DNA of 64,000 bases from Patagioenas fasciata (lineage: Eukaryota > Chordata > Aves > Columbiformes > Columbidae). The stretch lies in assembly GCF_037038585.1 (NCBI RefSeq), contig NC_092541.1:3035445-3099444 (forward strand), in the 5' to 3' direction. Under the pieces are notes generated by a model that did no database searches, was not told the DNA's origin, and worked only from the letters and a program-made list of their open reading frames with translations. Below are positions 11,344 to 23,376 of this stretch, piece after piece. The position numbers and the translations under genes are program-made. Position 1 is the first letter of the stretch. Every line of letters begins with the position of its first letter.

Positions 11344-11861
11344 AGATCTCCTGGTTCCTTGGCCACCCCAACGTGTGTGTGAGTGTGAGTGTGTGTTGTG
11401 AATGTTATATAGAATCATTGTCCTTACGTGGATAAAGAAGACAGCGAGGTTGGGGGGGGGCTTGGGCCGGGGTGTTTGTGGCCACTTGTGTTTGCCGTCC
11501 TGCTTTCCAGGGAGAAAGTGCAAGCAGAGAAACTGCTGTTCAGACAGGAGCCTCTGCCTGTGTTAGACTGTAGGGGAAAGAAAAGAGAAAGGACAAAAAA
11601 ATAGAGAGAGAAAACAAGAGAACAGAAACCAAACCCAATGCGTCCCAAAAAGGAGCTGCAGTTTGGGCTGGGCTGCCTCCTACGTGGCCATACTAAGATA
11701 AAAAAAGAGTATTAAGCAACATCTCGCATGCAAAGGTGGAGATGGGGAATGGGGAGGTTGTTCCCCTCGTGGTTGGGGAATTGGGCAGCACTACAGTGGG
11801 GGTGCGCAGCCTGGGAGCTGAGTGGGGCGGGGTGGGGGGGGGATGCTGCTTTTCTGGTTTT

Positions 11862-14800
11862 TCATTCTTTGCCCTGTTCCTTGTTCATTTTCTTCATTTT
11901 CATCCTTCGGTTCTGAAACCAGATTTTGACTTGTCTCTCACTCAGGTTGAGAAGTCTGGCCACTTCGTGTCTACGGTCCCTCGTCAGGTACATATTGAAT
12001 AAAAACTCCTTCTCTAGTTCCAGGGTCTGGTATTTGGTGTAAGGGCATCGTTTTTTCCGGGAGGAGCGGGCGTGCAGCCAGCTGGCAGCTGGGTTGGCTG
12101 AAAGAGAAGCAGCGAGATCAATACGATGCAGCTTGAGTGTTTCTCAGAAGGTTTTAATCATGCCATCAAATATTAAGGTTATACATACGCATATGCACGC
12201 CCGGCTGAAAAACGCTCCCGCCCCAGGAGTGGGCAGAGGCCGCACCGAAATCACACGGGAGCTGCAGGTTGTGCGGGGGGGCGATCCCCAAATACCAGCG
12301 CACCCCGTCCCTGCGCGGGGGGACCCGGGACCCGCGGGTCTGTGTCTCTGCGCTCGCGTGTTTCCCGCACACGCGTGTCCGTGCACACCCGTGTCTCCTG
12401 CACACGTGTGTGTTTGGGTGCACACTTGCCACTGGCAGACCGCCCCCCCCGGCTTTTCCCCGGGTCCATCCGTGCCAGGTAAACACCCACACGCACTTAT
12501 AGATTTGCATAACTCCCATCTGCACGTTACACTATATACAAAGAAACCAATGCATTTCTTTTTTCCCTTTCCAGACGTGTTTTCCCACGTGTCTACAGAT
12601 TTACTCCTATAGACACATGGCGCAGGAACAGAGCAGAGAGCGGGGGTCTGGAGAAACCTTTCATAAATCCTGCCTATTTTTTTTGCTATGTGGCAAGAAC
12701 CGGTCTCCATCTAATAAACATCCTCTGAGGGCTGGGTGGACTCTGCTGCCGGAGGTCTGGACAGTGTCACCCAGACACACGGACATTTGCAGAGCTGCAA
12801 ATGCAGCCCAAAATAAATAACAGGCTGCCTGTCACCCTCGCGTGTGGGAGAAGTTACGTGGGAATCTGTTGCAAAAAGGACATTTCAGGAATTGGCCTGT
12901 TCAAGGGGGGGTGGGAGAGGGAGAAAACAACATTTTGGGAGCACAAACCCAGCTCTATACACACGATAGTGGTGAAGGTCGCACCCAAAGGTGAAGTGGG
13001 TTTAGGGTAAATAATAGAGCATTTACTAATCACATGCAAATATTAGCTGACCGTTGGGGAACTGAGAGGCGGGAAAGAGTAGAATGAAGGGTTATAGACA
13101 GACCACGTATTTCTATTTTATTTCCTTTGCCTCCTCTGAAATTATGACTGAAACCATAAACCTTTACTCCAATTAAATGGACCATTATAAATATATACAT
13201 ACACATGCGCGCTTGCCACCAGAACGTTTCCTCTACGTAAAATGAAATATATTGAATATATTCTTAAAAATAATCCGGTTAATCTTCCCCTGTAAGTACT
13301 GCCTCTTACAAATTTGCACGGCTATTTCCTTAATGTAATTGACTTGATCTAATATGCAGAATTAAATATTAAAGAGGAAGAAAGCTGTTAATAATTGATA
13401 CTGTTAATCCTGCTACCCATCCTTTAATGGCAATGGAGGGCTGTGCTTCAGAACACATTTTTATTCGGTTTGGGTTTATTTTTCTGTCATATCTTGGATC
13501 GTTAAAGTATCAGATATTTTAAACGCGGATGTTGCTCTATCTGTTCTCTATACACAAATCCCTAAACAGGAAAGCGAATGGGAAGAGCTTCTGGCACATG
13601 TTTTCTTGAAAACCCAGCAAATAAATTAACAGATCCCTGTGCCATGCACAGGGCGGAGATTCGTTATTGCGAAATACTTTCAAAAATTGAAAGAGTCAGG
13701 GAAATTGGTGGGAGCACTTTCTGCACAACAGCTCCGTCTTCCAGCCCTGGCAACCTCTCAACATCAGCCCAAATTAAACTATTATTTAAACCAAAATATG
13801 CCTCGTAACCGCATGCCATAGAAACCACACAGCATCCTCTTAGCGCGGGTCCCTGCACTTACTTATAACTTAACAACGTTTTCTTGGACAAGATTTTTAT
13901 ATATTCAATTTCAGGGACATTGAGCACAGAACCTGGATATTTAATTCTCTCAAATCATTCACCTCACGGTTGCAGTTTGTTCTGGATCTCTGCCCAGTAC
14001 AATAGAACAGTGCTTTCTTTTTGTGTGTGTGAGTGTGTGTGTGCCTGTGTGCAAGTTAAATGATAGGGGGGGAAAAAAGTCACCATAACATCCCGCTCAA
14101 GGAGGGGAGGAAGTAATGAGGGGCGAGAATATACTGTATTTTTAATCGTATGGTTGCAATGGCAAACTCTGTTGCTGCTCCACGTTGGAGGGCGGGGGGG
14201 GAGTGTGGAATTAGAAGTTAATTCAAGGGGAAAAAGAATGAAAGAATGAGTGTGTCAGGCGTCCAGCACAGAGCCGGGGGGTTCCAGCCTCTGCCGGGGG
14301 GAAACTTCGCCTTCCTCCGCAAAATATTGACCGAGCGGGTGAAGCCAAGTTTCCCTCTCTGCCTCCTGCCCGCTCACCTTTCAGCTGGAAACCAGGTACC
14401 AACCGGCTCACCACGGGGTGAAGATACCGATTATTTCTTACTCAAACGCCATCGCATTATTAGCATTATTATTATTAATAATATTATTAATAGCATTATT
14501 GATAGCGTTAATAAATATTTTCAAGGTGAATTATTTTACTTTCTATATTTCGGGGGAAAAAATAAAAACAACCAACCAAAAAAAAAAACCGCACAAAAAA
14601 AACCAACAAGCCAGCTCGCCGAAAAAGCACATGGTGAAGTTGAACTGTTTCCCCAATCTGGCTACATTGCAAATAAAAGCTAATTAAGTTGGAAGCACCC
14701 CCCACCCCGCCTTTTATTTTATTTTAATTTTTTTTTTTCGAGGAAGGAACGTGGCTTTGAAATATTCACACCCTGCACCGTTGCATTTAATAAACACATA

Positions 14801-15910
14801 ATTTTAAAAAGCCAAACAAAGCACATAAATACGAAGCAGCTGCAAAGGCAGCGGCAGGTTCCAGCGGAGCGGAGCTGCGGGGAACGAGCCGCCCCGGGCT
14901 GCGGGCACCGGGCGGCGGGCACGGCGAAGCCCCCGCTGCTCTCTCCCTCCCCACGTGAACGTTTCCCCCGTAATTTCGCCTCTTTCCCCCCTTCTCCTTC
15001 TCCCCCACCGCCGCCCTCCGCTCCGCTTTCCCGTCCTTTCTTCCCTGCCTCCCCCGGCCCTTCCCGGCCCCTCCGCCCGCACCCGCGCACATTTACTCCC
15101 GCTTACTCCAGTGTCTCTGCTGCCGGAGCCAGCGCTCTGGAGGACAGAGGGTGACTCGCTCCAGCTTTTGTCCGCTCTGGACTCTGGTTAAGCTCAGGGA
15201 CCACGCTCATTTTTATTTTTATTTTTATTTACCGGCAGAGACAATGCCACCCCTCTCCCGTCCCCACCTCTCCCCTTAGGTTGGCATCAGCAAGCGGAGA
15301 CTTTTCTTTAAGCCCCGATTTTAAACTTTACGCAGCATTGTCCCCTTTTATTGCACCTCCTCCAGCTTTTATACTGTTTACTTCCTCACTTTTATAACTT
15401 ACTTTGATCTGTCCTGTCTTTGTCTTCGCTTCCTTCACAAACTTTATTGTCCTCGAAGCTGGGCCTTTGATTGGAAACGATCCCTTCCCTTGCAGCAGAA
15501 GTTTCTAAATTGTACTCCTGTGTTCCCTGTTTATGGACATCCCCGGGACGGCCCAGCAGCGGCTCTGCCTTCACAGAGCCCTGCCCGGGGAGGTTCTCTG
15601 CTCTGGGTACCGGATCCAGCCAGCTCCGGAGGTACCTGCTCTCAGATGGGACGCTTTGATGTTGAATATATGGATGGTAGACGGCAGGAAGGGTACCAGA
15701 AGAATGTGGATTCAAAGGAGTCCAGGAGGCGCTGAAAACTGGAGGTTTTGGCTGAAAACTACAGGAGGGGAATTCTAGATGCTCATTGTGCCCAGCTTGC
15801 CTGGAACTTGTATATTGCCCAGATGAAAATTTAGCTGAAGGCGAGTCTTCACTTTCATGACTTATAATAGAGTCGACATAATAATTGCTAAGAGTCCCAG
15901 AAATGGACAT
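11862..15910 (-). CDS. HOXB9: HOXB9 homeobox transcription factor (two exons)
   Basis: Join on the minus strand: exon 1 15910-15403, exon 2 12097-11862, 247 residues (human 250). Exon 1 begins [20 protein letters not shown], the Hox9 N-terminal activation region, and ends [11 protein letters not shown] with donor CAAA|GTAAGT. The acceptor TTTCAG|CCAACCC completes a split Thr codon, giving [20 protein letters not shown] across the junction. The tryptophan at about 176 is the Hox9 PBX-contact residue. The homeodomain covers about residues 182-241 with [20 protein letters not shown] and recognition helix [17 protein letters not shown]. The protein ends KEQGKE, a HOXB9 hallmark. Roles known for the family are thoracic skeletal and posterior neural patterning in the nucleus. 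Position 5' of HOXB8 in the same orientation confirms the paralogy group. No damage is seen. Confidence 0.98.
12098..15402 (-). other. HOXB9: HOXB9 intron
   Basis: A 3.3-kb intron with GTAAGT donor and TTTCAG acceptor. It contains an alternating CACACGCGTG/CGTGTG stretch at about 12355-12425, an ATT trinucleotide tract at 14455-14517 and a GC/CpG-rich block at about 14860-15080. No alternative coding exon is supported. Confidence 0.9.
14455..14517. repeat. Imperfect (ATT)n tract in HOXB9 intron
   Basis: Trinucleotide ATT/TAA repeats interrupted by GC-containing units. Partly palindromic. Confidence 0.75.
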
Positions 15911-15951
15911 TCTCAGACATCATACAAAGCACGGTTCAATGAAGGGAAAAA

Positions 15952-15961
15952 AATATATAGG
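15952..15961 (-). promoter_or_regulatory. HOXB9: TATA-like box upstream of HOXB9
   Basis: The minus strand reads CTATATATTT about 45 bp upstream of the ATG. If used, it would leave a very short 5'UTR. A CCAAT box in TGACCAAT lies further up at 16053-16057. Both are visible; use is inferred. Confidence 0.35.
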
Positions 15962-16052
15962 ACAGATCTAGATTTGTACTCTACCCCCTTCTCCAACTTC
16001 CCAGCCAACAAAGTACAGTTGGGCTGCTGTGTTGTGAGCTCCCAGCAAAATG

Positions 16053-16057
16053 ATTGG
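16053..16057 (-). promoter_or_regulatory. HOXB9: CCAAT box upstream of HOXB9
   Basis: An inverted ATTGG in TGATTGGTCA, about 145 bp upstream of the ATG and about 95 bp upstream of the TATA-like box. Spacing is acceptable for an NF-Y site. Confidence 0.45.
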
Positions 16058-16095
16058 TCAAACTTTTTTCGTGTGCCTGATAAAGCGTCAGTCTC

Positions 16096-16106
16096 GGCGT
16101 AAATCA
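16096..16106 (-). promoter_or_regulatory. HOXB9: PBX-HOX9-type composite site
   Basis: The minus strand reads TGATTTACGCC. The in vitro preference of HOX9/10-PBX heterodimers is TGATTTACGAC or close variants, so one base differs. It lies about 190 bp upstream of the HOXB9 ATG. Confidence 0.4.
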
Positions 16107-16171
16107 ATCGCAGCCGAGGGGGCTGCGCTGCGCTGTCATCCGCCCTTGCATTCCATATCAAGGATGGATTG

Positions 16172-16187
16172 TTTTATGTTTATGCAA
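16172..16187 (+). promoter_or_regulatory. HOXB9: Double CDX-type motif upstream of HOXB9
   Basis: TTTTATGTTTATGCAA holds two overlapping TTTATG cores about 260 bp upstream of the HOXB9 ATG. CDX proteins are known direct regulators of central and posterior Hox genes. Occupancy is inferred. Confidence 0.4.
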
Positions 16188-19100
16188 TGTTGCAAAACGT
16201 CAGGAGTTTCGAAAAGCCACCAAACGGACAGAGCTGGGACTGATATCCCTTCCTAGATTCGCTCCTGGAATATCATGAGGGGGGGAATCCGAAATGGGGG
16301 GGTATTTTTTTGTTTAAGAAAGATGCTGGTGTGCTCGCTTTGCCTTTAACAACCGTCATGGGGAACAGAGATAAAAGCTGTTCTTTGCCACTCGGGCTCC
16401 AGAGTACGATAGCAAAAACCCCAGAAAATAAGTACAAACCAACCCACCCCAGCCCCCCCGGGATTTCATACACATACAAATGTGCACGTGCATGACAGGC
16501 ATATATACATAAATGCACACATATATGCGTTTTTGTAAATAAAAATATGGCTCCAGGTAGTGAGAGTGATGGGGAGGGTGTTAATAATTAACCAGCTGGG
16601 ATAGGAAAATGGATGGTTAACATGGTAAAATCAAATGGGTAAATATGAAATTTAAGGTGTCGCTGGCATGGACGTGGCATTGCAACTTTGACCAGCAAGC
16701 TGGCGAGCCGCAACCCCTGTGTAAATCCGAAGCCTGCCTTGGGCTTTATGCTTATATACCTTATATACCTTAAAATACGTCTGTATGTGAACGTATGTTC
16801 ATATGTTTTGCGGCATAATCTCAGGGCTGTTTTGCTTGGGCTACAATAGTGTCCCAGATTGCTGAAATCAGAAGCCTTCATTTAACTTTACAAGGCTAGT
16901 AAAATACAGTGAGCCACTGATCCGGCTTTGTTACAGAACGCCTTAAACTTGTGATGGTTAAATAGTTTAATAAAACTTACATTAGCTTTCTTTGATTTTT
17001 ATAGCCTTGAATTTATTGCCTGTAGAAAAGAAAAGGGGCAAAAAAGGAATCCCAAGCGTTTTCAGCTGCCGTACCCCCCCCGCCTGCCATGTATGTGCCC
17101 ACGGTGCGTGTGCGTGTCCAACAACAGCCCCCCCGCGATCGCGTTTTGCGTGTGTTTTCCAAAACCCGAGGGTTTCGAGATTTTCCCGTTGCACCGAAGC
17201 GATGATGGACACGGGCAGAGCCCGGAGCGGCTCCCGGCCCGAATGATGCGGGGTAACGGGGTCAGTTTTACCAAGTTATGATGATAAATCCCTTTTATTG
17301 CGAGATAGTCCGATGGTGTCGTAAATGTTGGTTAAGGAAAAGGTGCGCTCTGTGATTGCGGCAAAAGTGTTTCTCTGGACTTCAGCTGTAACAGTCTGGA
17401 TCAATTTGCCTTCTTTAATCTATTGCCCCTCCGCCCTTCTCCCTCTCACCCCAACACTGAAGGATATTTAAAGTGAAGGGCAAAGAGATTTCTAGGAAAG
17501 ATAAATCATCGCGAATCCTTCTTGAAGTATATAGGGATGGAAGTCTATATGAACAGGCTAATAATAACACTGAGGGGTGCTAATAGTTGCCTGAAATGAA
17601 GGAAAAATATATTTCGCATTTCTGTCTATATCTATGAGCGTGTGCACGCGTGTGTGTCCATATGTCCGTGCCTACACACCACAGATGTTGGAAATTGCTA
17701 TCAGAGGTATTTTACTGGTGCCGGAAGAATATGAAGGCGCTTTAAAACCTCCAGCCAAAGCCTCAGATTTTTCCTTATTCCTATAAGCGGTGCTTTTCCA
17801 TCAGCATCTGCCCCGCAGCCTGATGGACAGACACATGTCCAGGACCACATCTCCTCTAAATGAGACGCTATTTGGAAGCTGTTTATTTTCATTGAATAAA
17901 ACCGAGAGGAGGGCGAGGAGAGCCGGAGCTTAATGCCGGAGGTCAGATTCATTTTTAATTTCCGCGGCCATCAGGGTAGCGAGAGCCCCCCAGCCAGCTC
18001 CAAACCCTGCCCGTGTTGGACACGCAGCCCCAGTCCCAGGCTGCAGCCAAGGTGAGCTCTGAGGAGCCCTCGCCAGCTCAGATCTTGCCCAGGCAGCCGT
18101 AAATGTCACCAGGTGAGTCCTCTCCCGTCATCTGCAAAATCCGCTTTCCAGTGGAGTCCAGCCAAAGTGACTCCGCTTCACCCCTTTCGCTTTTAAACAG
18201 GCGAAGGCAGCGAAGCCCCGTCCCAGGGAGCAGCATCGCTCCGATGCCGCTCGCACGAAGGAGGGGGATCCCTGCTTTTTCCAACTTTCCCATTTCTATC
18301 TCCTCCCCACCCTCTTCTTTTAACTTCCCTAAGAGCTGCGGAGGTTTTGAAATGGAAAGACCCTGTGTCATCAGGCATGAAATAAGAGCTGGTTGCTCAC
18401 GTTGTCATATTTCTCGGCTTTATTGCCTTTCAGGAATGATTTTCAAAAATCAGGCTATTTCACAAGAGATTCGGAAGGACTCTGCAAATGTTATGAGAGC
18501 TTGGGAAAGGAAAGGGCTGATTTAAGTGTGTCGTGGAGATTAAACTCGCTTGGCGCATGGAAATGTGTTTATACAACTGATGGATAAACAGCCATGTTGG
18601 TAGCAGAGTGTTGAATAAGTATAGATGAAATTATTGAATGTTAATTGAAGCAAAACACCTGTTCTCTGTTTGCTAGATAGATTGGCCATGTCTTACCTGT
18701 AATAAATATATTCCTGGAAAAAATCCTGGTGCGCCTCCTATAAATAATGATGAACTATGTCAGCACGTGAGTATATAATTTTCTGTAGTATATAAATTTA
18801 AACCAAGAAGACTCTTAGGAGTGTGGCTGTGAGGCAGAAACCAAGGCTTTTCAGCTCCCCAGTGAATGGAAACCTCACAAGAAGATCTGCAAAATCCATT
18901 TGCTTTTGCTCCTCTGGAGGTTTCCGTTTGTTCAGTAGTTTATTTTTTAGACATATTTCCATAGCTCATCTCTTTGCAACCTTTTTTATAGGCGAACTCC
19001 AGCTCTGTCCCGGTCTGGAGAGAGCGAGTCCTGCGGAGCTGCTGCTCCGGCTGCACTAGGAGGGCGTTTAGGTTTCCAAGTCTTAAATAGAGCCCATCAG

Positions 19101-20102
19101 AAATTACATGAAAAGCTCTTCTGTGTGTGAAAAACACTTGGAGAAGGAAAAGTCAAGGAGAAAGTGACCTCGGAGTCTGAAAGTCTAAAGGGATGAATCT
19201 TTGGGAGAGAGGAGGCAGGATGTGCGAGCTGTTCACAAACTGGATTAATTTTAGATATGCGATTGTTGTGAAGTTGGTAAGGGAAGTGGAACTGGAAATA
19301 GTTATTAAAAAAGAAGTCCAAAGTGGGAACTTTTTCCTGCTTTCAGAGTCCACACCAAGAGCATTTAGCTGTGAGGAAAATCCAGAGTATCGTCAGCTTG
19401 CAATGGAAAGCCAGAGGCTCCTGAACTCAGATACTGTTTATAAAAAACCTTTATTGTTTGTGGAAAGAAGGAATCATTTCCAAATAGTGCTTTGAAACAC
19501 GCAGCTGCCCAAATCCATCCTTAACAAAAAACTCTATGGGTTGACATTTCTAAGCTGAAACCAACCAAATAGAAAATATTTTCAAAATATGCATATTATA
19601 AGTCTGTGCGATCGCCACTTTTTACTGGTTTATAAGTTTTGGCAGAAGACAGGAGAAAAGCAGATGAGCCATTTCTTAGCGGAAACATATTTAACCACTT
19701 TTTAAATAGGGTTGTTATCATTTATTAGAACTGGCACCTTCTCGCAGCTGATTTTGCCTCTTTCTCACGGCTACGGAGGAGGCGGAGGAGACCTGGGGTG
19801 CGGATCTGCCCCCGTCCTGCTGCCCGGACTGAGGGGTCCCCAGGATCTCCACAGCCAGACACGGCGTCGGGGTGTAACCTGCATTACTTCGGGCACTTTT
19901 ACTTCTCCAGCTGAGGTTTCGAAGCCGATAAGGGTAAGAAAGAGAGGAGAAAAAGCTGAGAGTGACCTTCATGAATGCTGGGAGTCTGGAGACCAGATTC
20001 TGAGACAACTCAGCCTTCAAAGGGCTGAGCGTTTATGTTAGGAGATATAAAACATTCCGAAATTGTACTGCTAATAATAACGATAAGCACAACAACGACA
20101 CC

Positions 20103-20138
20103 TTTTTTTTTCTTTTTTTTTTTTTTTTTTTTTTTTTT
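20103..20138. repeat. Poly(T) tract
   Basis: 36 bases, all T except one C. It has no flanking SINE or LINE body that I recognise, so it is scored as a simple repeat. Confidence 0.85.
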
Positions 20139-21906
20139 AGTCAGGGAACAGAAATCAAATCTCAGCATAAAGCGATCATAATTTATGAATGATGCATTCA
20201 GGCAAGTCTGAGAGGTTTTGAAAGAAACTTCAGTCACGGCTCCCTCCAAACGCACGAAAGCGCACCAAAAAATCCCTCCTGAAGAGCAAAACCTTCAAAA
20301 ATAACAAATAAAATATATTTTTTAAAAGTTAAACAAGTTTCTGTAGCTCAAAAGCCGAAGGATCTACCTTTGCCATTTCCTGTGCTAGCGCTCAGTTTGA
20401 ATGCTGCCGTCTGTTAAAAATCCGTAAGTGCTGAGGAGGGAGGGGGGGGGAATTCCTTGTCTGGAGAGAAGCAAAAACAAGTTACACATGTGGGCAATTT
20501 TCCAAGAACCGAAAGTATACCCTGGCTTAAAATCCCAAGTCCAAATGAGGTTTGTAATCTCAGCAGTTAATAAAGCATTCAGATCCCCTGTAAAGTAAAA
20601 GCGTATGTGCATTTGAAAAGGGAAACTGGAAGGAGAGAAAGTTAAAATAAAGTTTAATTGTAGTTCAGGAACCCACTTTCTGGCTACTAGACTGAGTCCA
20701 CCCCCCCTCGCCTCTCTTCTTGCAATAATATTCCGCTCCCATGCAATAACTGGGCGCTCGTCCCGCCCCGGCTGCCGCGGGTTTTACACCCGGGAGCTGC
20801 TGGTGCAACGGCTGCGGATCCCCCGGCTCCGCTTTGGGGTCACACGGTAGAACTGAAGTGTCCCCCCGAAATAAAGAAACCAAAAATCGTCCAAATCGCA
20901 TGAGTCTGGGAGGAAGTAACAACCCATGATGGTGAGAAATCTGTCGCTGCCGCTCCAGGCAGGGGAAGAGGGTGGGAAAATACAAGCACAGGTACAAGAA
21001 TTAAGTTGCGATATAATTGTTTCCATGAAACCCCTACCATGAGCGCCGGTGAAATAAAAGGGGGAGTTTCTTTCGGGTAGGCTCTTTTCACAACACTTTT
21101 ACCCGTAATTAAAACTCATCCCGGGTCGGGGTGACACCAGACAGGCTGGACCCGGCAGAAGAGCAACTTGGGGGAAATTTGTTGCATTAAGCGCAGTTGC
21201 TCGTTGCCTGGGAGCGCAGAAATGTGCAGCGTGGCGCAAACCAGGCAGTCACTACGCGGAGGACAATTTTGTAGCCACCACACACACAGCTTCTTTTCCA
21301 GGTAAGGTCTCTCTTATCTCTCTAATTTGGAAAAGAAGAGAAACTAACGCTGCAGCGGCAGCCGCGCCTGAGGGACAGGACCCTGTGCCACCGCACCCTC
21401 CTCTCCCAAAGCCTTGGGAAATGAGCCCCAATTCCCGTTTTCAGGCAGCAATACAGACCCCCTGGGCCTGATTCTGATCTTTCCCAGCTCTGTGTCCCCC
21501 ATTCTCCTCCCTGACTCTTGTTTCCTGTATTTACGTGGGTAGGAGGGAGATCAAAATCAGAAGCCCAGACATTTACAAGGCAGGTTAGTGGTTGCCTGTG
21601 GGGACATTATTACTGGATAGTTTATGATTAACTTTCCCAGATTGTCCTTTTCCGTTTAAGGGCTTTGAGTCAGGGCACAAGCACCACGTTGTTTCTCGGG
21701 AACCACAAGGCTTGCGGGTTAGACGGAAAACTCGGAGCTGTTTTACGCTGTTTGACTTTCCCTCTCCTCCCCTTGAGCGGCTGTTTGTTTTATAGGTGCG
21801 ATAGGCGCTATGGCTACAAGAATCCCCACATTCGGGAATAAAGCACGTACCAGTTTAAAACCCATGCAAGTTTTCTGTTTATTTGTTTTCGTTTGCTTTT
21901 AACACT

Positions 21907-21920
21907 CCGAGGAGGGGCAG
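21907..21920 (+). promoter_or_regulatory. Weaker CTCF-like motif
   Basis: CCGAGGAGGGGCAG agrees with CCGCGNGGNGGCAG at 12 of 14 positions. It lies between HOXB9 and miR-196a. Low confidence without occupancy data. Confidence 0.25.
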
Positions 21921-22889
21921 GGAGAGGGGGGAATCCTGAAATCCAAGTAATTCTTTCGGCCACATAAAGTAGCAGCAGATGGTGATTTAGACCCTGGATA
22001 TGGTATCAAAGTTTAATTCCTTAAACCTCGAAGTGAGATCCAGTCCCAGGCAGATTTAGCCGTGGCCTGGACCATGTGGAACTTGGTTTTATGCGTATTT
22101 GAAACACCGGTGCTGGGAAAATCGCCTCCATGAACTTATTGCTCACGCACCCAATTCTGTTTGCAGAGAGTGGACCGGGTGGACTCCATCTAGGCACACA
22201 CTGACACTCGGGGCTCTCCGCTCTCCCTCGTTCTCACAAGGATTTTTTATGTTTTAAATCGGCTTATTCCCACGTGTAACACGTTGAGATACGGAGGAAG
22301 GATGTGGTGAAACTATTGTGGCATCTGACACCACCTAATCCCTTTTATTCCGTGAACTTTGCAGCCGTTGTCCTCGCCCAGGTTTGTCTGAAGGTGTCAT
22401 ATTTGATGAACTTAGAGCCCAATGCCCAGCAATGAACATCAGCCGCGTATCTGTGCGCGGTTACATGCGTACATACCGCGGCTTGGCACTGATCAGTCTC
22501 TAAGGACGTGGGCGCGTTTCCTACGAGGAGCAGGAGCTCCTCGGGGACTGAATATTCAATGTTTAGCAGGTATGGCTAAGTTCGGCATTTTTACCCTCAG
22601 AGGAAAAGCCGCAGAGACTCGGTCCCTATAAACATTGCCAGCGAAGCGACAAACGCCAAGCGCTGCTGAGACGTGCAGCACGGCCTTTAATAAACTTATT
22701 GTTTCAATGGGGACAATTAAACTCATGAGCTGGACACAGTCCTCATGTGCTCCTTAAACCCGCGTTTTACGCTTTACACCGAGTAGATCCCAGCTACTGA
22801 AACAAGACAGACTTTTTTTCCTAGCTCTGTGTGTATTTATAGGTGTAGAATTTTATGCGAGACACCAACTTTATTGCGCACCCAGAGGG

Positions 22890-23200
22890 GTTTGATAGCG
22901 CGGGGCCGCAGTCGCTGGGGAGCGGGGGATTCAGCCTCTGGAGGCGCCGCAGCCTAATTAGACCTTTAATAAGCTCTTGATGATTCGGGGCGTGACTGCG
23001 CTGTCTCGCAAAAGGTCCCTGAACCGGGGACTGAAACAAAGAAAACATCAGCCCTGCCCCGGTGCTGAGCGGGGCCCGGGGGGGACACGGCCCCGGGGGG
23101 ACACGGGCCCGGCGGCTCCGCGCCCGGTGCCGGGCGGTCCAGGGGAGGGAGGGGGGTCCAGGGATGTCGCCCCCTTCCCCATCCCTCCCGGGGCTAAGTG
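22890..23200. promoter_or_regulatory. CpG-rich patch beside miR-196a
   Basis: A GC- and CpG-rich block immediately 3' (in miRNA sense) of the hairpin. No coding exon is supported. It could be regulatory for a plus-strand transcript crossing the hairpin. Confidence 0.4.
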
Positions 23201-23234
23201 CCCTCAGCAAACTAGAGCGAGGAGGATAACTGGA

Positions 23235-23305
23235 GTAAATCAGGTAGTTTGATGTTCTTGTGTTTAAAATTAAAAGCCCAACAACATGAAACTACCTAAT
23301 TCACA
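23235..23305 (-). ncRNA. MIR196A1: miR-196a precursor hairpin
   Basis: On the minus strand the 5' arm at 23277-23298 is identical to mature miR-196a as I know it (starts TAGGTAGTTTCATG, ends TTGTTGGG). The A at position 12 excludes miR-196b. The 3' arm at 23241-23262 pairs with it over about 28 bp including the stem base, with only three or four mismatches and two wobbles, around a loop of about 14 nt. Its position 5' of HOXB9 is the conserved place of mir-196a-1 in vertebrate HOXB clusters. It is a Dicer substrate whose known targets are Hox8 and neighbouring Hox mRNAs, and the HOXB8 site is present in this window. The host primary transcript and its promoter are not visible. Confidence 0.97.
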
Positions 23306-23361
23306 GAGCAGTTCTAGTTCAGCCTTGGGTCAAAGGCTACAATTCCCAAGAAAGGCGCCTG

Positions 23362-23376
23362 GGCGGCCATTTTGTT
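23362..23376 (-). promoter_or_regulatory. YY1-like site upstream of miR-196a
   Basis: The plus strand contains GGCGGCCATTTTG, matching the YY1 core GCCATNTTG, about 60-70 bp upstream of the hairpin in transcription sense. Function is inferred only. Confidence 0.3.

Larger units (their letters stand above)
10230..11861 (-). other. HOXB9: HOXB9 3' untranslated region
   Basis: This is the span from the HOXB9 stop (11862-11864) to about 20 bp past a minus-strand AATAAA at 10248-10253, about 1.6 kb, similar to the long 3'UTR of mammalian HOXB9. A nearer ATTAAA at 11338-11343 could give a short form of about 0.5 kb. The UTR includes an A/T palindrome near 11189-11209 and a miR-196 seed match at 10897-10903. 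Confidence 0.6.
15911..23234. other. HOXB9 to miR-196a spacer
   Basis: 7.3 kb without a supported exon or transposon. The first 300 bp carry the HOXB9 upstream motifs. A long T tract lies at 20103-20138, and CpG-rich patches occur at about 20740-20840 and 22900-23200. The remainder is AT-rich with scattered homeodomain-type cores and holds nothing I can name. Confidence 0.6.

Noticed and set aside
15952-15961. The HOXB9 TATA-like box as the sole start site
   Set aside because: It would leave a 5'UTR of under 20 nt, so it is listed only as a low-confidence element.
20103-20138. Poly(T) tract as the tail of a reverse-transcribed element
   Set aside because: No recognisable element body or target-site duplication in the flanks, and birds have few active SINEs.
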